This document shows, piece by piece, positions 1 to 9,470 of a DNA stretch of 64,000 nucleotides. Positions within the stretch are counted from its first letter, which is position 1. Every line of letters begins with the position of its first letter. Source of the DNA: Steroidobacteraceae bacterium. Lineage in GTDB: Bacteria; Pseudomonadota; Gammaproteobacteria; Steroidobacterales; Steroidobacteraceae. The notes under the pieces are model-generated. The model made no database searches. It was given only the letters and a program-made list of their open reading frames with translations, and was not told where the DNA came from. The DNA is taken from NCBI GenBank assembly GCA_019187185.1, contig JABAQU010000019.1, positions 137,911 through 201,910 of the forward strand, in the 5' to 3' direction. A program made the translations under genes and the position numbers.

Positions 1-1
1 G

Positions 2-583
<582 letters not shown>

Positions 584-594
584 GGAGCCGCACG

Positions 595-1926
595 ATGTTC
601 GGTTACTACGTCAAGCTCGCGGCGCGCAGCCTGCGCCGCAATCCCGGCATCACGTCGCTGATGGTGCTCGCCATCGCGCTCGGCATCGCCGTCTGCGTGA
701 TCACGCTGACGGTGTACCACGGCATGTCGTCGAACCCGCTGTGGTGGAAGAACGACCGGGTGTACGCCGTGACGCTCGACAGCTGGGATCCCGAGGAGCC
801 GGCGGACGACAAGCACCCGGATCTGCCACCGCCCCAGTTGACCTGGCGCGACGCGGAAGCAGTGACGGCATCGGGGATTCCGCTGCGTGCCGTCCGCATG
901 TTCAAGGGGTTCGGCGTGGTCTCGAGCGATGCGGCGGGAAGCGTACGCCCGGAGAACGCGATCGTGCGCGTAACGTCGGCCGATTTCTTCGGCCTCTTCG
1001 ATGTGCCGTTCCGCCATGGCGGTGGCTGGAAGGCGGCCGCCGACTCGGGACCCGAACCGGTCGCGGTGCTGAGCCGCGAGACCAACGAGCGTTTCTTCGG
1101 CGGCGCGAACAGTGTGGGCCGCACGATCCGCTGGGACGACCGCGCATTCCGGGTCGTCGGCGTACTCGATGATTGGCATCCGGCTCCGAACTTCTACGAT
1201 CTCAACAACGGCGCGTTCGACGAGCCGGAGGCGATGTACGTGCCGATCGGCTGGGCGCCGGTGCTCGAACTGAAGAGCGCCGGGAACACGAACTGCTGGA
1301 AGCCGGAGGAAATCAAGACATACGCGGATTTCATGGCGTCGGAATGCATCTGGCTGCAGGCATGGGTTGAACTGCCGGACTCCGCCGCGCGTGTGCGCAT
1401 GCAGGGCTGGCTCGACAACTATGTTGCCACCGAGCGCAAGAGCGGCCGCTTCCAGCGCCCGGACAACAATCGCCTGACACCGGTCGACCAGTGGCTGCGC
1501 GACAATGACGTGGTCGGCAACGACAACCGCATGCTGATTGCGCTCGCGTTCGCGTTCCTGTCGGTGTGCCTGATCAACACGGTCGGCTTGCTGCTCGCCA
1601 AGTTCCTCGGCAGTGCGTCGATCACCGGCGTGCGGCGTGCGCTCGGTGCGAGCCGTCGCCAGGTGTTCCTGCAACACCTGGCCGAAGCCGGGCTGCTCGC
1701 GGGAGTCGGCGCGGGCCTCGGTGTCCTGTTGTCGCTCCTCGGGCTCTACGGCCTGCGTGCCATGTACGCGTCCCCGTGGGGAGGAGTCACGAGCGTCATG
1801 CACGTCAATGCATGGAGCCTCGCGGTCACCGTCGCGCTCGCCGTCGGAGCCGCGCTCGCGGCGGGGCTCTACCCCGCGTGGCGAATTGGCCGACTCGCGC
1901 CGTCGGTGTACCTGAAATCGCAGTGA
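595..1926 (+). CDS. ABC transporter permease, MacB/FtsX type (first of two)
   Basis: 443-residue inner-membrane permease. Seen: an N-terminal membrane segment (about residues 20-42, after a basic start), a large periplasmic MacB-PCD-like domain (about 45-305), and three C-terminal membrane segments forming an FtsX domain with the typical linker GVRRALGASRRQVF. It ends in the family-like PAWRIGRLAPSVYLKS. An rRNA-binding site (aaggag at about 583-588) precedes ATG 595. Known: such permeases act as mechanotransmission machines rather than channels, moving lipoproteins, peptides or toxins. The gene lies between the ATPase and a second permease; two different permease genes suggest a heterodimer. 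The substrate is unknown. Confidence 0.93.
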   Translation: MFGYYVKLAARSLRRNPGITSLMVLAIALGIAVCVITLTVYHGMSSNPLWWKNDRVYAVTLDSWDPEEPADDKHPDLPPPQLTWRDAEAVTASGIPLRAVRMFKGFGVVSSDAAGSVRPENAIVRVTSADFFGLFDVPFRHGGGWKAAADSGPEPVAVLSRETNERFFGGANSVGRTIRWDDRAFRVVGVLDDWHPAPNFYDLNNGAFDEPEAMYVPIGWAPVLELKSAGNTNCWKPEEIKTYADFMASECIWLQAWVELPDSAARVRMQGWLDNYVATERKSGRFQRPDNNRLTPVDQWLRDNDVVGNDNRMLIALAFAFLSVCLINTVGLLLAKFLGSASITGVRRALGASRRQVFLQHLAEAGLLAGVGAGLGVLLSLLGLYGLRAMYASPWGGVTSVMHVNAWSLAVTVALAVGAALAAGLYPAWRIGRLAPSVYLKSQ

Positions 1927-1933
1927 GGACCTC

Positions 1934-3148
1934 ATGAACGTCCAGGAAATCCGCCCGATCCTCTCCGCGCTGTTGCGCAACCGTACCGGGGCGGTGCTGG
2001 TTGCACTGCAGGTTGCGATCGCCCTCGCGGTGCTCGTCAATGCGGTGTATGTGGTGAAGCAGCGCGTCGACAAGATCGGCCGCCCGACCGGCATCGACGT
2101 CGAGAACATATTTGTCGTCACGTCCGCCGGGTTCGGAGCCGGTTACGATCATTCCGCGACCGTGCGCGACGATCTCGCGTGGCTGCGCGGCTTGCCCGGT
2201 GTACGGGCCGCAGCGCTGTCGAGCGGCGTGCCGCTGAGCGGCGGGGGCTCGTCGAACACGGTGTACAAGACGCCCGAGGTCAAAGGCGAAGGGACGCCGG
2301 TGAATTATTTTCTCGTCGACGAGCAGGGCGTCGACGCACTCGGCACGAGGCTCGTCGCGGGCCGCGCCTTTCGGGCGGACGAGATCCTGCCCGAAGATCC
2401 GACCTACCACGAGCCCATGCCGAGCATGATCGTGACGCGCGCGCTTGCCAGAGCACTTTTCGGCACGGACGATGCCGTCGGCAAGGTGGGCTACGACGGC
2501 CTCGGCCGGCCGATCACCGTGATCGGCGTGATCGATCACATGCAGGGCTCCTGGGTGGACTGGGACAAGCTCGATTACGTGGGTCTCCTCCCGCGCCGGG
2601 CATTCGGCCCTCGCGCGACCTACCTCGTGCGCACGGCGCCCGGGCAGCGCGACGCACTGATGAAACTCGCCGAAGGGCATCTGTCGGCCTCGAACCCGAA
2701 GCGCATGATCCAGCACGTGCGGGCGCTCGACTACTATCGCGATCGCAGCTACCGTTCAGACCGCAACATGGCGATCTTCCTCGTCGTCGTGACGGTATTG
2801 CTCGCGTGCGTGACCGCGCTCGGCATCTTCGCGCTCGCGACCTTCAATGTGAGCGTGCGCACCCGGCAGATCGGCACGCGACGCGCGGTGGGCGCGCGCA
2901 GGGCGGACGTGGTGCGGTACTTCATGGTGGAGAACTGGCTGATCACGACGGCCGGCGTGCTGCTCGGCGCCGCGCTCGCGCTCGCGGTCGGCTACTCGCT
3001 GTCCCGCGCCTACCAGCTGCCGCGGCTCGACCTGTATTACCTGGTCGGCGGCGTCGTGGCGCTCTGGGCGCTCGGGCAGGCCGCAGCCTGGCAGCCGGCG
3101 CGTCGCGCGGCGAGGATCTCGCCCGCCGTCGCAACCCGCACGGTATGA
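1934..3148 (+). CDS. ABC transporter permease, MacB/FtsX type (second of two)
   Basis: 404-residue partner permease starting 7 nt after the first one. Same plan: one N-terminal membrane helix (about residues 17-37), a periplasmic domain, then three C-terminal helices. The FtsX linker reads RTRQIGTRRAVGARRADVVRYF and is followed by the family-like end QPARRAARISPAVATRTV. Sequence similarity to its neighbour is low outside the membrane part, so the two are diverged subunits and not a recent duplication. Its TGA overlaps a possible ATG of the response regulator (ATGA at 3145-3148), tying exporter and regulator into one transcript. Confidence 0.92.
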   Translation: MNVQEIRPILSALLRNRTGAVLVALQVAIALAVLVNAVYVVKQRVDKIGRPTGIDVENIFVVTSAGFGAGYDHSATVRDDLAWLRGLPGVRAAALSSGVPLSGGGSSNTVYKTPEVKGEGTPVNYFLVDEQGVDALGTRLVAGRAFRADEILPEDPTYHEPMPSMIVTRALARALFGTDDAVGKVGYDGLGRPITVIGVIDHMQGSWVDWDKLDYVGLLPRRAFGPRATYLVRTAPGQRDALMKLAEGHLSASNPKRMIQHVRALDYYRDRSYRSDRNMAIFLVVVTVLLACVTALGIFALATFNVSVRTRQIGTRRAVGARRADVVRYFMVENWLITTAGVLLGAALALAVGYSLSRAYQLPRLDLYYLVGGVVALWALGQAAAWQPARRAARISPAVATRTV

Positions 3149-3231
3149 CGTCCCGCCCGTTGCAACCCCTGCCGGGAATGCCGCATCCAACCATGAGGCC
3201 AGCCATCTCGGACGCCCTGCGCGACAGCCTG

Positions 3232-4578
3232 ATGAACCGCACTGTCCTCGTCATCGACGACAGCGAGGCCGTTCGCACGGCCTTCGAGGTCCTGCTGTCG
3301 ATCCACGGTGTGCGCACGTTGACCGCGGCGTCGCCGGCGGAGGGCCTCGCGACCCTCGGGCGCGAGCCGGTGCACCTCGTGATCCAGGACATGAACTTCC
3401 GTCGCGAGGCAACGAGCGGCGAGGAGGGGGTGCAGCTCTTTCGCGCGATCCGGGCCCGCGCACCGGACCTCCCCGTCATGCTGCTCACGGCCTGGACGCA
3501 CCTCGAGACGGCGGTCGAGCTCGTCAAGGAAGGTGCGGCCGACTACGTCGCGAAGCCGTGGGAGGACGCTCGCCTTCTCACGTCGGTGCGCAATCTCCTC
3601 GACCTGCAGCGTGCGCAGGCCGACGCGCACGCGATGCGCGCCGAACGTGCCGCCGCGCGCGAGGCGCTCGCGGCGCGCTACGACCTGTGTGGCATCGTGT
3701 ACGCGAGCGAGCGCATGCACACGCTCGTCGCGACGGCGGCGCAGGTTGCGCAGGCCGATGTGCCGGTGCTGATCACGGGGCCGAACGGCGCCGGCAAGGA
3801 AGTGATTGCCGACATCATCCACGCCAATTCGGCGGTGCGCCGCGGCCCGTACATGAAGGTGAACATCGGCGCACTGCCGAACGAACTGATCGACGCGGAG
3901 CTGTTCGGCACCGAAACCGGCGCCTTCACCGGCGCGCGCGCGCGGCCGGGCCGCTTCGAGGCCGCCGACGGCGGCACGCTGCTGCTCGATGAACTCGGCA
4001 ATCTCTCCGCGAGCGGGCAGGCGAAGCTGCTGCGCGTGCTGCAGACGGGCGAATTCGAGCGCCTCGGATCGAACCAGACAAGGCGCGTGCGCGTCAGGCT
4101 CGTCGCGGCAACCAACACGAACCTGCGCCAGGCGATCCGCGAGGGGCGATTTCGCGAAGACCTCTACTTCCGGCTGAACGTGATCGAACTCGAGCTGCCG
4201 CCGCTCGCTGAGCGGCGCGAGGACATCCTGCCGCTCGCCCGCCATTTCCTCGATTCCGATCTGTCGCTCTCGGCTGATGCCGAACGCGCCCTCGCGCGGC
4301 ACGACTGGCCCGGCAACGTGCGCGAGTTGCGCAACGCCATGCAACGTGCCGCGCTGCTCGCCGGGGGCTCGGTCATTTCGGCCGCTGTGCTCGGGCTCGG
4401 CGGGCCGTCACAGCCCGGGTTCGCGGGTGTCGACGAGTTGCAGCCCGATCGCGACACGATCGAGCGGGCGCTCGCCCGCAGCGCCGGCATCGTCGCGCAT
4501 GCCGCGCGTGACCTCGGGCTCTCGCGTCAGGCACTCTATCGCCGCATGGAGAAACTCGGCCTCAAGTCCACGGCCTGA
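3232..4578 (+). CDS. Sigma-54-dependent response regulator (NtrC family)
   Basis: Cytoplasmic activator of sigma-54 promoters. Seen, numbering from ATG 3232: receiver domain with acidic pair DD (9-10), phosphoacceptor Asp53 (IQDMNF), Thr86 and Lys108 (VAKPW); AAA+ domain with Walker A variant GPNGAGKE (about 183-190), the sigma-54 contact loop GAFTGA (230-235) and Walker B LLLDELGN; C-terminal Fis-type helix-turn-helix (HAARDLGLSRQALYRRM). The start is uncertain: ATG 3145 overlaps the permease stop (ATGA) but would add a Pro-rich stretch with poor codon bias, and ATG 3193 is also possible. Family members normally begin right before the receiver domain, so 3232 is preferred. The following kinase is its likely partner. 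Confidence 0.9.
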   Translation: MNRTVLVIDDSEAVRTAFEVLLSIHGVRTLTAASPAEGLATLGREPVHLVIQDMNFRREATSGEEGVQLFRAIRARAPDLPVMLLTAWTHLETAVELVKEGAADYVAKPWEDARLLTSVRNLLDLQRAQADAHAMRAERAAAREALAARYDLCGIVYASERMHTLVATAAQVAQADVPVLITGPNGAGKEVIADIIHANSAVRRGPYMKVNIGALPNELIDAELFGTETGAFTGARARPGRFEAADGGTLLLDELGNLSASGQAKLLRVLQTGEFERLGSNQTRRVRVRLVAATNTNLRQAIREGRFREDLYFRLNVIELELPPLAERREDILPLARHFLDSDLSLSADAERALARHDWPGNVRELRNAMQRAALLAGGSVISAAVLGLGGPSQPGFAGVDELQPDRDTIERALARSAGIVAHAARDLGLSRQALYRRMEKLGLKSTA

Positions 4579-5906
4579 TGCGCGCCCGCCGCTCGCTCGA
4601 GGGCAGGCTGCTGCCTGCTGCCGCGCTCGTCGCGATCGCGTCGGCGGCGGTCGCGGTGCTGGCCATGCGCTGGCTCACGCCGTGGGTCGCCGTGCTGTGT
4701 GGTGCGCTGGCGGGTCTCGCGGCGGGCCTGTGGCTCGCGCGTGCGGCGGTGGCGCGCTGGCGCGGCACGGCCGTCGCGTTGCGTGACGGCATCGCGAGCC
4801 TGCGGGACCGGGACTTCAGCGTATCGATCACGCGCACCTCGGACGACGAGCTCGGTGAACTGGTTGCCGCCTACAATTCCCTCGGTGCGGCGTTGCGCCG
4901 CGAACGCGTCGACCTGTACCAGCGGGAACTGTTGCTCGATACGGTGATCCAGGCGACACCCCTCGCGCTGCTTCTGACCAATGCCGCGGGCAACGTCATC
5001 TACAGCAACGTCGCGGCGCGGGAACTGTTCGGTGCCGGGCGCAAGCTCGAGGGGTTCGCGCTCGACGCGGTGCTCGAGCGGGCTCCCGCGCCGCTGCGCG
5101 AGGCGCTGTCGGGATCGGACGACCGGCTCTTCACGGTCGAGGCCGATCTCGAGCCGCAGGTCTATCATCTGTCGCAGCGACGCTTCCTGTTGAACACGCA
5201 GCCACACCGGTTGCTGCTGCTGAAGAGGCTCACGCGCGAACTCGCGGCCCAGGAAGTCGCCGTCTGGAAGAAGGTCATCCGCGTGATCGCCCACGAGCTC
5301 AACAACTCGCTCGCACCGATCTCGTCGCTCGCGCATTCGGGGCGATTGCTGCTCGCGGAGCGCAGCGACGAGCGGCTCGAGCGGGTCTTCGCGACGATCG
5401 AGGACCGGGCGGCGCACCTTGCGAGCTTCATCGACGGTTATGCGCGCTTCGCCAAGCTGCCGACTCCGCGACCGGTGCCGCTCGACTGGGATGCAGTCAT
5501 CGTGCGCCTGCAGGCGGTACTGCCCTTTGCACTGCACGGCGGACTGCCGCGCGCACGCGTGCTGGCAGATCCCGTGCAGATCGAACAGGTGGCGATCAAC
5601 CTGCTGAAAAATGCCGCGGAATCCGGCTCACCTTCGGCCGACGTCGAACTGTCGATCCGGGAACATCGCGGCGGCGTGCTGCTCGAGGTTGCGGATCGCG
5701 GCAGCGGCCTGTCGGACGAAGCGCTCGGCTCGGCCCTGGTGCCGTTTTTCTCGACCAAGGCGAGCGGCACGGGGCTCGGGCTCACGATCTGCCGCGAGAT
5801 TGTCGATGCCCATGGCGGGCACCTGACGCTCGCGAATCGCGAAGGGGGCGGCGCTCGTGCCAGCGTCTGGCTGCCGCTCGCACTCGAACGGGAGGAGAGA
5901 CGATGA
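4578..5906 (+). CDS. Sensor histidine kinase (NtrY-like), partner of the upstream regulator
   Basis: 442 residues. Seen: two membrane segments near the N-terminus (about residues 11-30 and 35-56) with almost no periplasmic loop, a HAMP-like linker, a PAS-like region (LLLTNAAGNVIYSNVAA), the H-box VIAHELNNSLAPISS, N-box NLLKNAAES and the ATP lid GTGLGLTICREIVDAHGG. The short loop suggests that it senses the membrane or cytoplasm. Its ATG overlaps the regulator's TGA (TGATG at 4576-4580) and its own stop overlaps the next start (ATGA), so translation is coupled throughout. Inferred role: phosphorylates the sigma-54 regulator to control this exporter/peptidase operon. Confidence 0.92.
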   Translation: MRARRSLEGRLLPAAALVAIASAAVAVLAMRWLTPWVAVLCGALAGLAAGLWLARAAVARWRGTAVALRDGIASLRDRDFSVSITRTSDDELGELVAAYNSLGAALRRERVDLYQRELLLDTVIQATPLALLLTNAAGNVIYSNVAARELFGAGRKLEGFALDAVLERAPAPLREALSGSDDRLFTVEADLEPQVYHLSQRRFLLNTQPHRLLLLKRLTRELAAQEVAVWKKVIRVIAHELNNSLAPISSLAHSGRLLLAERSDERLERVFATIEDRAAHLASFIDGYARFAKLPTPRPVPLDWDAVIVRLQAVLPFALHGGLPRARVLADPVQIEQVAINLLKNAAESGSPSADVELSIREHRGGVLLEVADRGSGLSDEALGSALVPFFSTKASGTGLGLTICREIVDAHGGHLTLANREGGGARASVWLPLALEREERR

Positions 5907-7969
5907 AGACATTGCTGGTTGCCGTTCTGGCATTGCTGGTGGTTCCCGCGGCGCCGGCCGCGGACCTGCGGCCGATCACGCACGAGGACGTGTGGCTCGC
6001 AAAGCGCGTATCGGCGCCGAAGGCGAGCCCCGACGGGCGCTGGGTCGTGTTCACCGTGGCGGAGCCCGCCTACGACGACGCCGGGAAGTCGGCGGACCTC
6101 TGGATCATGCCGGCGGACGGCAGCGCGCCGGCGAAGCGCTTGACCAGCAACCGGGGCGGCGAGAGCGACGTCGCATGGAGCGAAGACAGTCGCCGCATCG
6201 TCTTTGCGGCGAAACGCGAAGGCGACGCGCAGCCGCAGATCTACGCGCTCGACCTCGCGCTCGGCGGAGAAGCGTGGCGACTCACGCATGCCCCGCACGG
6301 TGCGCGTTCACCCGTGCTGTCGCCCGATGGCCGCCGGCTCGCCTACGTCAGCGACCTGCCGGCCGATCCCGCGGCGGCGGAGCACAAATACAAGGTGCGC
6401 GCCTTCGACGGCTTTCCGATCCGCAACTGGGACCATTGGCTCGACGGCTCGCGGCCGCATCTGTTTGTCCAGTCGCTCGACCACGCGGGCGCGGCCGAGG
6501 GCGAGCCCCTCGACCTGCTCGCCGGGACGGCACTCGCGCAGGCGCCCGGGTACTCCGGCCGCAGGACGAATGGCGACGACGAACTCGACCCCGTCTGGTC
6601 GCGCGACGGCCGTGACCTCGTGTTCGTGGCGAGCACGAATCGCAACGAGGCTGCGTTCGCGTTCACGAGCACGCATCTTTTCCGTGTGGCCGCGGGCGGC
6701 GGCGAGCCTGCTCGACTGACGGCCGGCAACGACAACTACGCCCAACCACAATTCTCGATGAATGGCCGGCGCCTCTTCGCGAGATTCGAGCGACGGACGG
6801 CGAAGGTCTACAACATCGACAACGTCGTGGCACTCGGCTGGCCGCAAGCCGGTGCTCCGCTCGTCCTCACGGCGCCGCTCGACCGGCCGGTCGAGGACTA
6901 CGTCGTGTCGAGCGACGGCCGCACGCTGTGGTTCCTCGCCGGTGACGAGGGTCGAGTGAAGCTCTTCAGCACGCCGACCGATCGCGCGGCGCCGCGTCTC
7001 GCGTATCCGCTCGACAGCGGCAGCTACGGCGGTTTGTCGATCGCGGCGCGCGCGGGCGGCGCGCCGCTGCTCGTCGCCGTGTGGCAAAGCGCCGTGCATC
7101 CGCCCGAAATCGCGCGTCTCGAGCCGCGCGCGCGGCGCCATTTCCAGCTGACCACGTTCAACGACGCCCGCGCGGCCGCGATCGACTGGCAACCGCTGCG
7201 CGAGTTTCGCTTCACGAGCCGGCGCGGCGCGGCCCTGCACAGCTTCCTCGCGCTGCCGCCGGGGTTCGATCCGCAGAAGAAGTATCCGCTGTTCGTGCTG
7301 ATGCACGGCGGGCCCCACAGCATGTGGAGCGACGAGTTCGGGATACGCTGGAATCCGCACCTGCTCGCCGCGCCCGGCTTCGTCGTGCTGATGACGAACT
7401 ACAAGGGCTCCACGGGCTACGGCGAGGCGTTCGCGCAGAGCATCCAGGGCGATCCGCTGCGCGGTCCGGGCGAGGACATCAACGACGCCGCCGACGAGGC
7501 GATCCGTCGCTTCGCCTTCATCGACGGCAACCGGCAGTGCGCCGGCGGCGCGAGCTACGGCGGGCACCTCGCGAACTGGATGCAGGCGAGCACGATCCGC
7601 TACCGGTGTCTCGTGAGCCACGCGGGCCTCGTGAACCTCGCATCGCAGTGGGGTACGAGCGATGTGATCTATGGGCGGGAGGTCAACATGGGTGGCCCGC
7701 CGTGGAGCGACCCGGCCGCGTGGCGCGAGCAGAACCCGATCGCCTTTGCGGCGAAGTTCGCGACGCCCGTGCTGGTGACGGTCGGCGAGCGCGATTTTCG
7801 CGTGCCGCTCAACAATGCGCTCGAGTACTGGAGCGCGCTCCAGCGCCAGCGCGTGCCGGGCCGGCTGCTCGTGTTTCCAGAGGAGAACCACTGGATACTG
7901 TCGGGCGAGGACAGCCGGTATTTCTATGGTGAGGTACAGGGCTGGCTGTCAAAGTACCTGAAGGAGTGA
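5903..7969 (+). CDS. Exported S9 family peptidase (prolyl oligopeptidase/acylaminoacyl-peptidase type)
   Basis: 688 residues with a signal peptide (MKTLLVAVLALLVVPAAPAA, cleavage near residue 20), so periplasmic. An N-terminal beta-propeller with WD40-like PD repeats (SPDGRWVVF, SPDGRRLAY, WSRDGRDLVF) is followed by an alpha/beta hydrolase domain. Catalytic residues seen: Ser in GGASYGGHLA, Asp in VGERDFRVP, His in ENHWIL. HGGPHSMW forms the oxyanion region. Family enzymes trim short peptides. Overlap with the kinase stop (ATGA, 5903-5906) places it in the exporter operon, so exporter and peptidase may act on the same peptide. That link is inference. Confidence 0.93.
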   Translation: MKTLLVAVLALLVVPAAPAADLRPITHEDVWLAKRVSAPKASPDGRWVVFTVAEPAYDDAGKSADLWIMPADGSAPAKRLTSNRGGESDVAWSEDSRRIVFAAKREGDAQPQIYALDLALGGEAWRLTHAPHGARSPVLSPDGRRLAYVSDLPADPAAAEHKYKVRAFDGFPIRNWDHWLDGSRPHLFVQSLDHAGAAEGEPLDLLAGTALAQAPGYSGRRTNGDDELDPVWSRDGRDLVFVASTNRNEAAFAFTSTHLFRVAAGGGEPARLTAGNDNYAQPQFSMNGRRLFARFERRTAKVYNIDNVVALGWPQAGAPLVLTAPLDRPVEDYVVSSDGRTLWFLAGDEGRVKLFSTPTDRAAPRLAYPLDSGSYGGLSIAARAGGAPLLVAVWQSAVHPPEIARLEPRARRHFQLTTFNDARAAAIDWQPLREFRFTSRRGAALHSFLALPPGFDPQKKYPLFVLMHGGPHSMWSDEFGIRWNPHLLAAPGFVVLMTNYKGSTGYGEAFAQSIQGDPLRGPGEDINDAADEAIRRFAFIDGNRQCAGGASYGGHLANWMQASTIRYRCLVSHAGLVNLASQWGTSDVIYGREVNMGGPPWSDPAAWREQNPIAFAAKFATPVLVTVGERDFRVPLNNALEYWSALQRQRVPGRLLVFPEENHWILSGEDSRYFYGEVQGWLSKYLKE

Positions 7970-7972
7970 GTC

Positions 7973-8749
7973 ATGCGCACGCTGATCGTCGCCGTGCTCG
8001 CACTCGCTGTCGGCTGGTTGCTCGCGCGCGGCCTGTGGCGCGAAAAACCCGCTGCCGACCCGGTGCAGGTGATCGTCACGCAGGTGAAGACGCATGCGAT
8101 CATCGAGCACGAGCGGCAGATCGCGATCTGGTACCGCTCGTGTCCCGAGGTCCTCGGCGTCAACCCGGAGATTTTCGTCGCGTGGCCCGGCAAGCTGTCG
8201 TACGAGCTCGAGCTCGGCAATGTCGCGATCACGCGCAGCGGTGACGTGCTCACCGTGCGGACCGGTCCGATCCGCGCCGACGAGCCGGCGGTGCCCACCG
8301 ATTTCATGGACTATCTCACGACATCGCCCTGGTTCAATGTCGCGAACGAGCAGGCGCTCGTGAACCAGGAAATCGCGCGCGCCTCGCCGATCGCGCGCTA
8401 CCTCACTGCGTATTTCCAGCGGCGCGACCCGTCGCTCGTCGAGGATTTCCGTGCGGAGCTCGCGGAGTTCGTGATGCGCCTCGCCGGCACGCTCGGGCTC
8501 GGCATCCGCACAGTCGAGGTCGAGATTCCGGCCGCCGAAGTGAAATTCCCGAAACTGCCCGCGCTCGAACTGTGCGCGAGCACGACGGCCTCGGTCAACG
8601 GCGTGCCGTTCGCCAAGGTGGAGGATGGCTACACGATTCCCTTCGCGTTCGATGCCGCGGCGGCAGCGGGCAAGAAGGCGCCGGCGGGAATCGTCGCCGG
8701 GATCGGGGTCAAGTCAGGCGCAGCGCTGCAAAGAGAAGGCCGAGACTGA
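7973..8749 (+). CDS. DUF4230-like membrane-anchored protein
   Basis: 258 residues, last gene of the + strand operon, 3 nt after the peptidase stop. Seen: an N-terminal hydrophobic anchor (residues 3-20), then a soluble domain with a DUF4230-like pattern (VKTHAIIEHERQIAIWY near residues 42-58, a beta-rich middle, the helical SPWFNVANEQALVNQEI). DUF4230 proteins have no established function. The last 41 nt overlap the 3' end of the opposite-strand repeat protein. No catalytic motif was recognised. The assignment to DUF4230 is from pattern memory and moderately sure. Confidence 0.8.
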   Translation: MRTLIVAVLALAVGWLLARGLWREKPAADPVQVIVTQVKTHAIIEHERQIAIWYRSCPEVLGVNPEIFVAWPGKLSYELELGNVAITRSGDVLTVRTGPIRADEPAVPTDFMDYLTTSPWFNVANEQALVNQEIARASPIARYLTAYFQRRDPSLVEDFRAELAEFVMRLAGTLGLGIRTVEVEIPAAEVKFPKLPALELCASTTASVNGVPFAKVEDGYTIPFAFDAAAAAGKKAPAGIVAGIGVKSGAALQREGRD

Positions 8750-9407
8750 TCACCTGGATCGACCCGAGGCGGATCGTCATGGCGCTGCGCAGCAGCTCCA
8801 TGTCCTTCTGCAGCAAATCGCGCAGGCCGTCCATTTTCTGCGATAGCCGCTGGTCGAGCGCGGCGATCTCCAGGCGCAAGCCGGACTGCACCGCGTCGAT
8901 TTTCTGCTCGAGCGACTCACGGACCGCGTCGATCTTCTGCTCGAGCGATTCGCGGACCGCGTCGATCTTCTGGTCGAGCGATACACGCACCGTATCGATC
9001 TTCTGGTCGAGCGATTCACGCACCGTATCGATTTTCTGCTCGAGCGACTCGCGGACCGCGTCGATCTTCTGGTCGAGCGATACACGCACCGTATCGATTT
9101 TCTGGTCGAGTGAGTCGCGCGCGGTATCGACCCTGTGATCGAGCGCCTCGCATGTCGCATCGACCCTCTGCTCGAGAAACTCGCGTGTCGAATCGATTCT
9201 CTGGCCCTGCTCGCCGCGCAGGCCGGCAATATCCCGCTGCAGCAGCAGGAACTTTGCGTCGAGGTCGGCTTTGGTGGCGAGAGTCGTCCCCATGTCGCGC
9301 TCCATCGCGTCGACGACCGCCCGCGCCTTGTCGGGCGGCACGCTGACACTGACGAGCGCATCATACAGCGAATAGAGGAAATCCACGGTGGCACTCCGTC
9401 CCGGCAT
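8709..9407 (-). CDS. Coiled-coil protein of 11-residue (hendecad) repeats with a C-terminal membrane segment
   Basis: About 232 residues. An N-terminal helical part (SATVDFLYSLYDALVSVSVP, then VVDAMERDMGTTLATKADLD) resembles DUF1640-type proteins. It is followed by about ten 11-residue units of the pattern SLDQKIDTVRV / SLEQKIDAVRE, and ends with a short hydrophobic tail (IQVISLGLLFAALRLT). The pattern predicts a long right-handed or straight coiled coil anchored in the membrane by its tail. Start options are GTG 9437, ATG 9419 and ATG 9407; the last fits the family N-terminus best. None has a clear ribosome binding site. It lies 60-odd nt after the MATE gene on the same strand. Function unknown. 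Confidence 0.78.
   Translation of the reverse strand: MPGRSATVDFLYSLYDALVSVSVPPDKARAVVDAMERDMGTTLATKADLDAKFLLLQRDIAGLRGEQGQRIDSTREFLEQRVDATCEALDHRVDTARDSLDQKIDTVRVSLDQKIDAVRESLEQKIDTVRESLDQKIDTVRVSLDQKIDAVRESLEQKIDAVRESLEQKIDAVQSGLRLEIAALDQRLSQKMDGLRDLLQKDMELLRSAMTIRLGSIQVISLGLLFAALRLT
8893..9222. repeat. 33-bp tandem repeat array (about 10 units) inside the coiled-coil gene
   Basis: Units begin at 8893, 8926, 8959, 8992, 9025, 9058, 9091, 9124, 9157 and 9190. The first seven (8893-9123) are close copies sharing cores such as tcgatcttctggtcgagcga; the last three are diverged. The period of 33 bp equals 11 codons and keeps the frame, so copy-number change would lengthen or shorten the coiled coil without breaking the gene. 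Confidence 0.92.
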
Positions 9408-9470
9408 CGGGGCGATCATCACCGGCGCCGCCGCCACTGGCCAGCCGCATATCGGGGGTGTTTGCGGCCG

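Noticed and set aside
8893..9222. 33-bp repeats as a possible CRISPR array
   Set aside because: Repeats are directly adjacent without spacers and keep a reading frame coding for a coiled coil.
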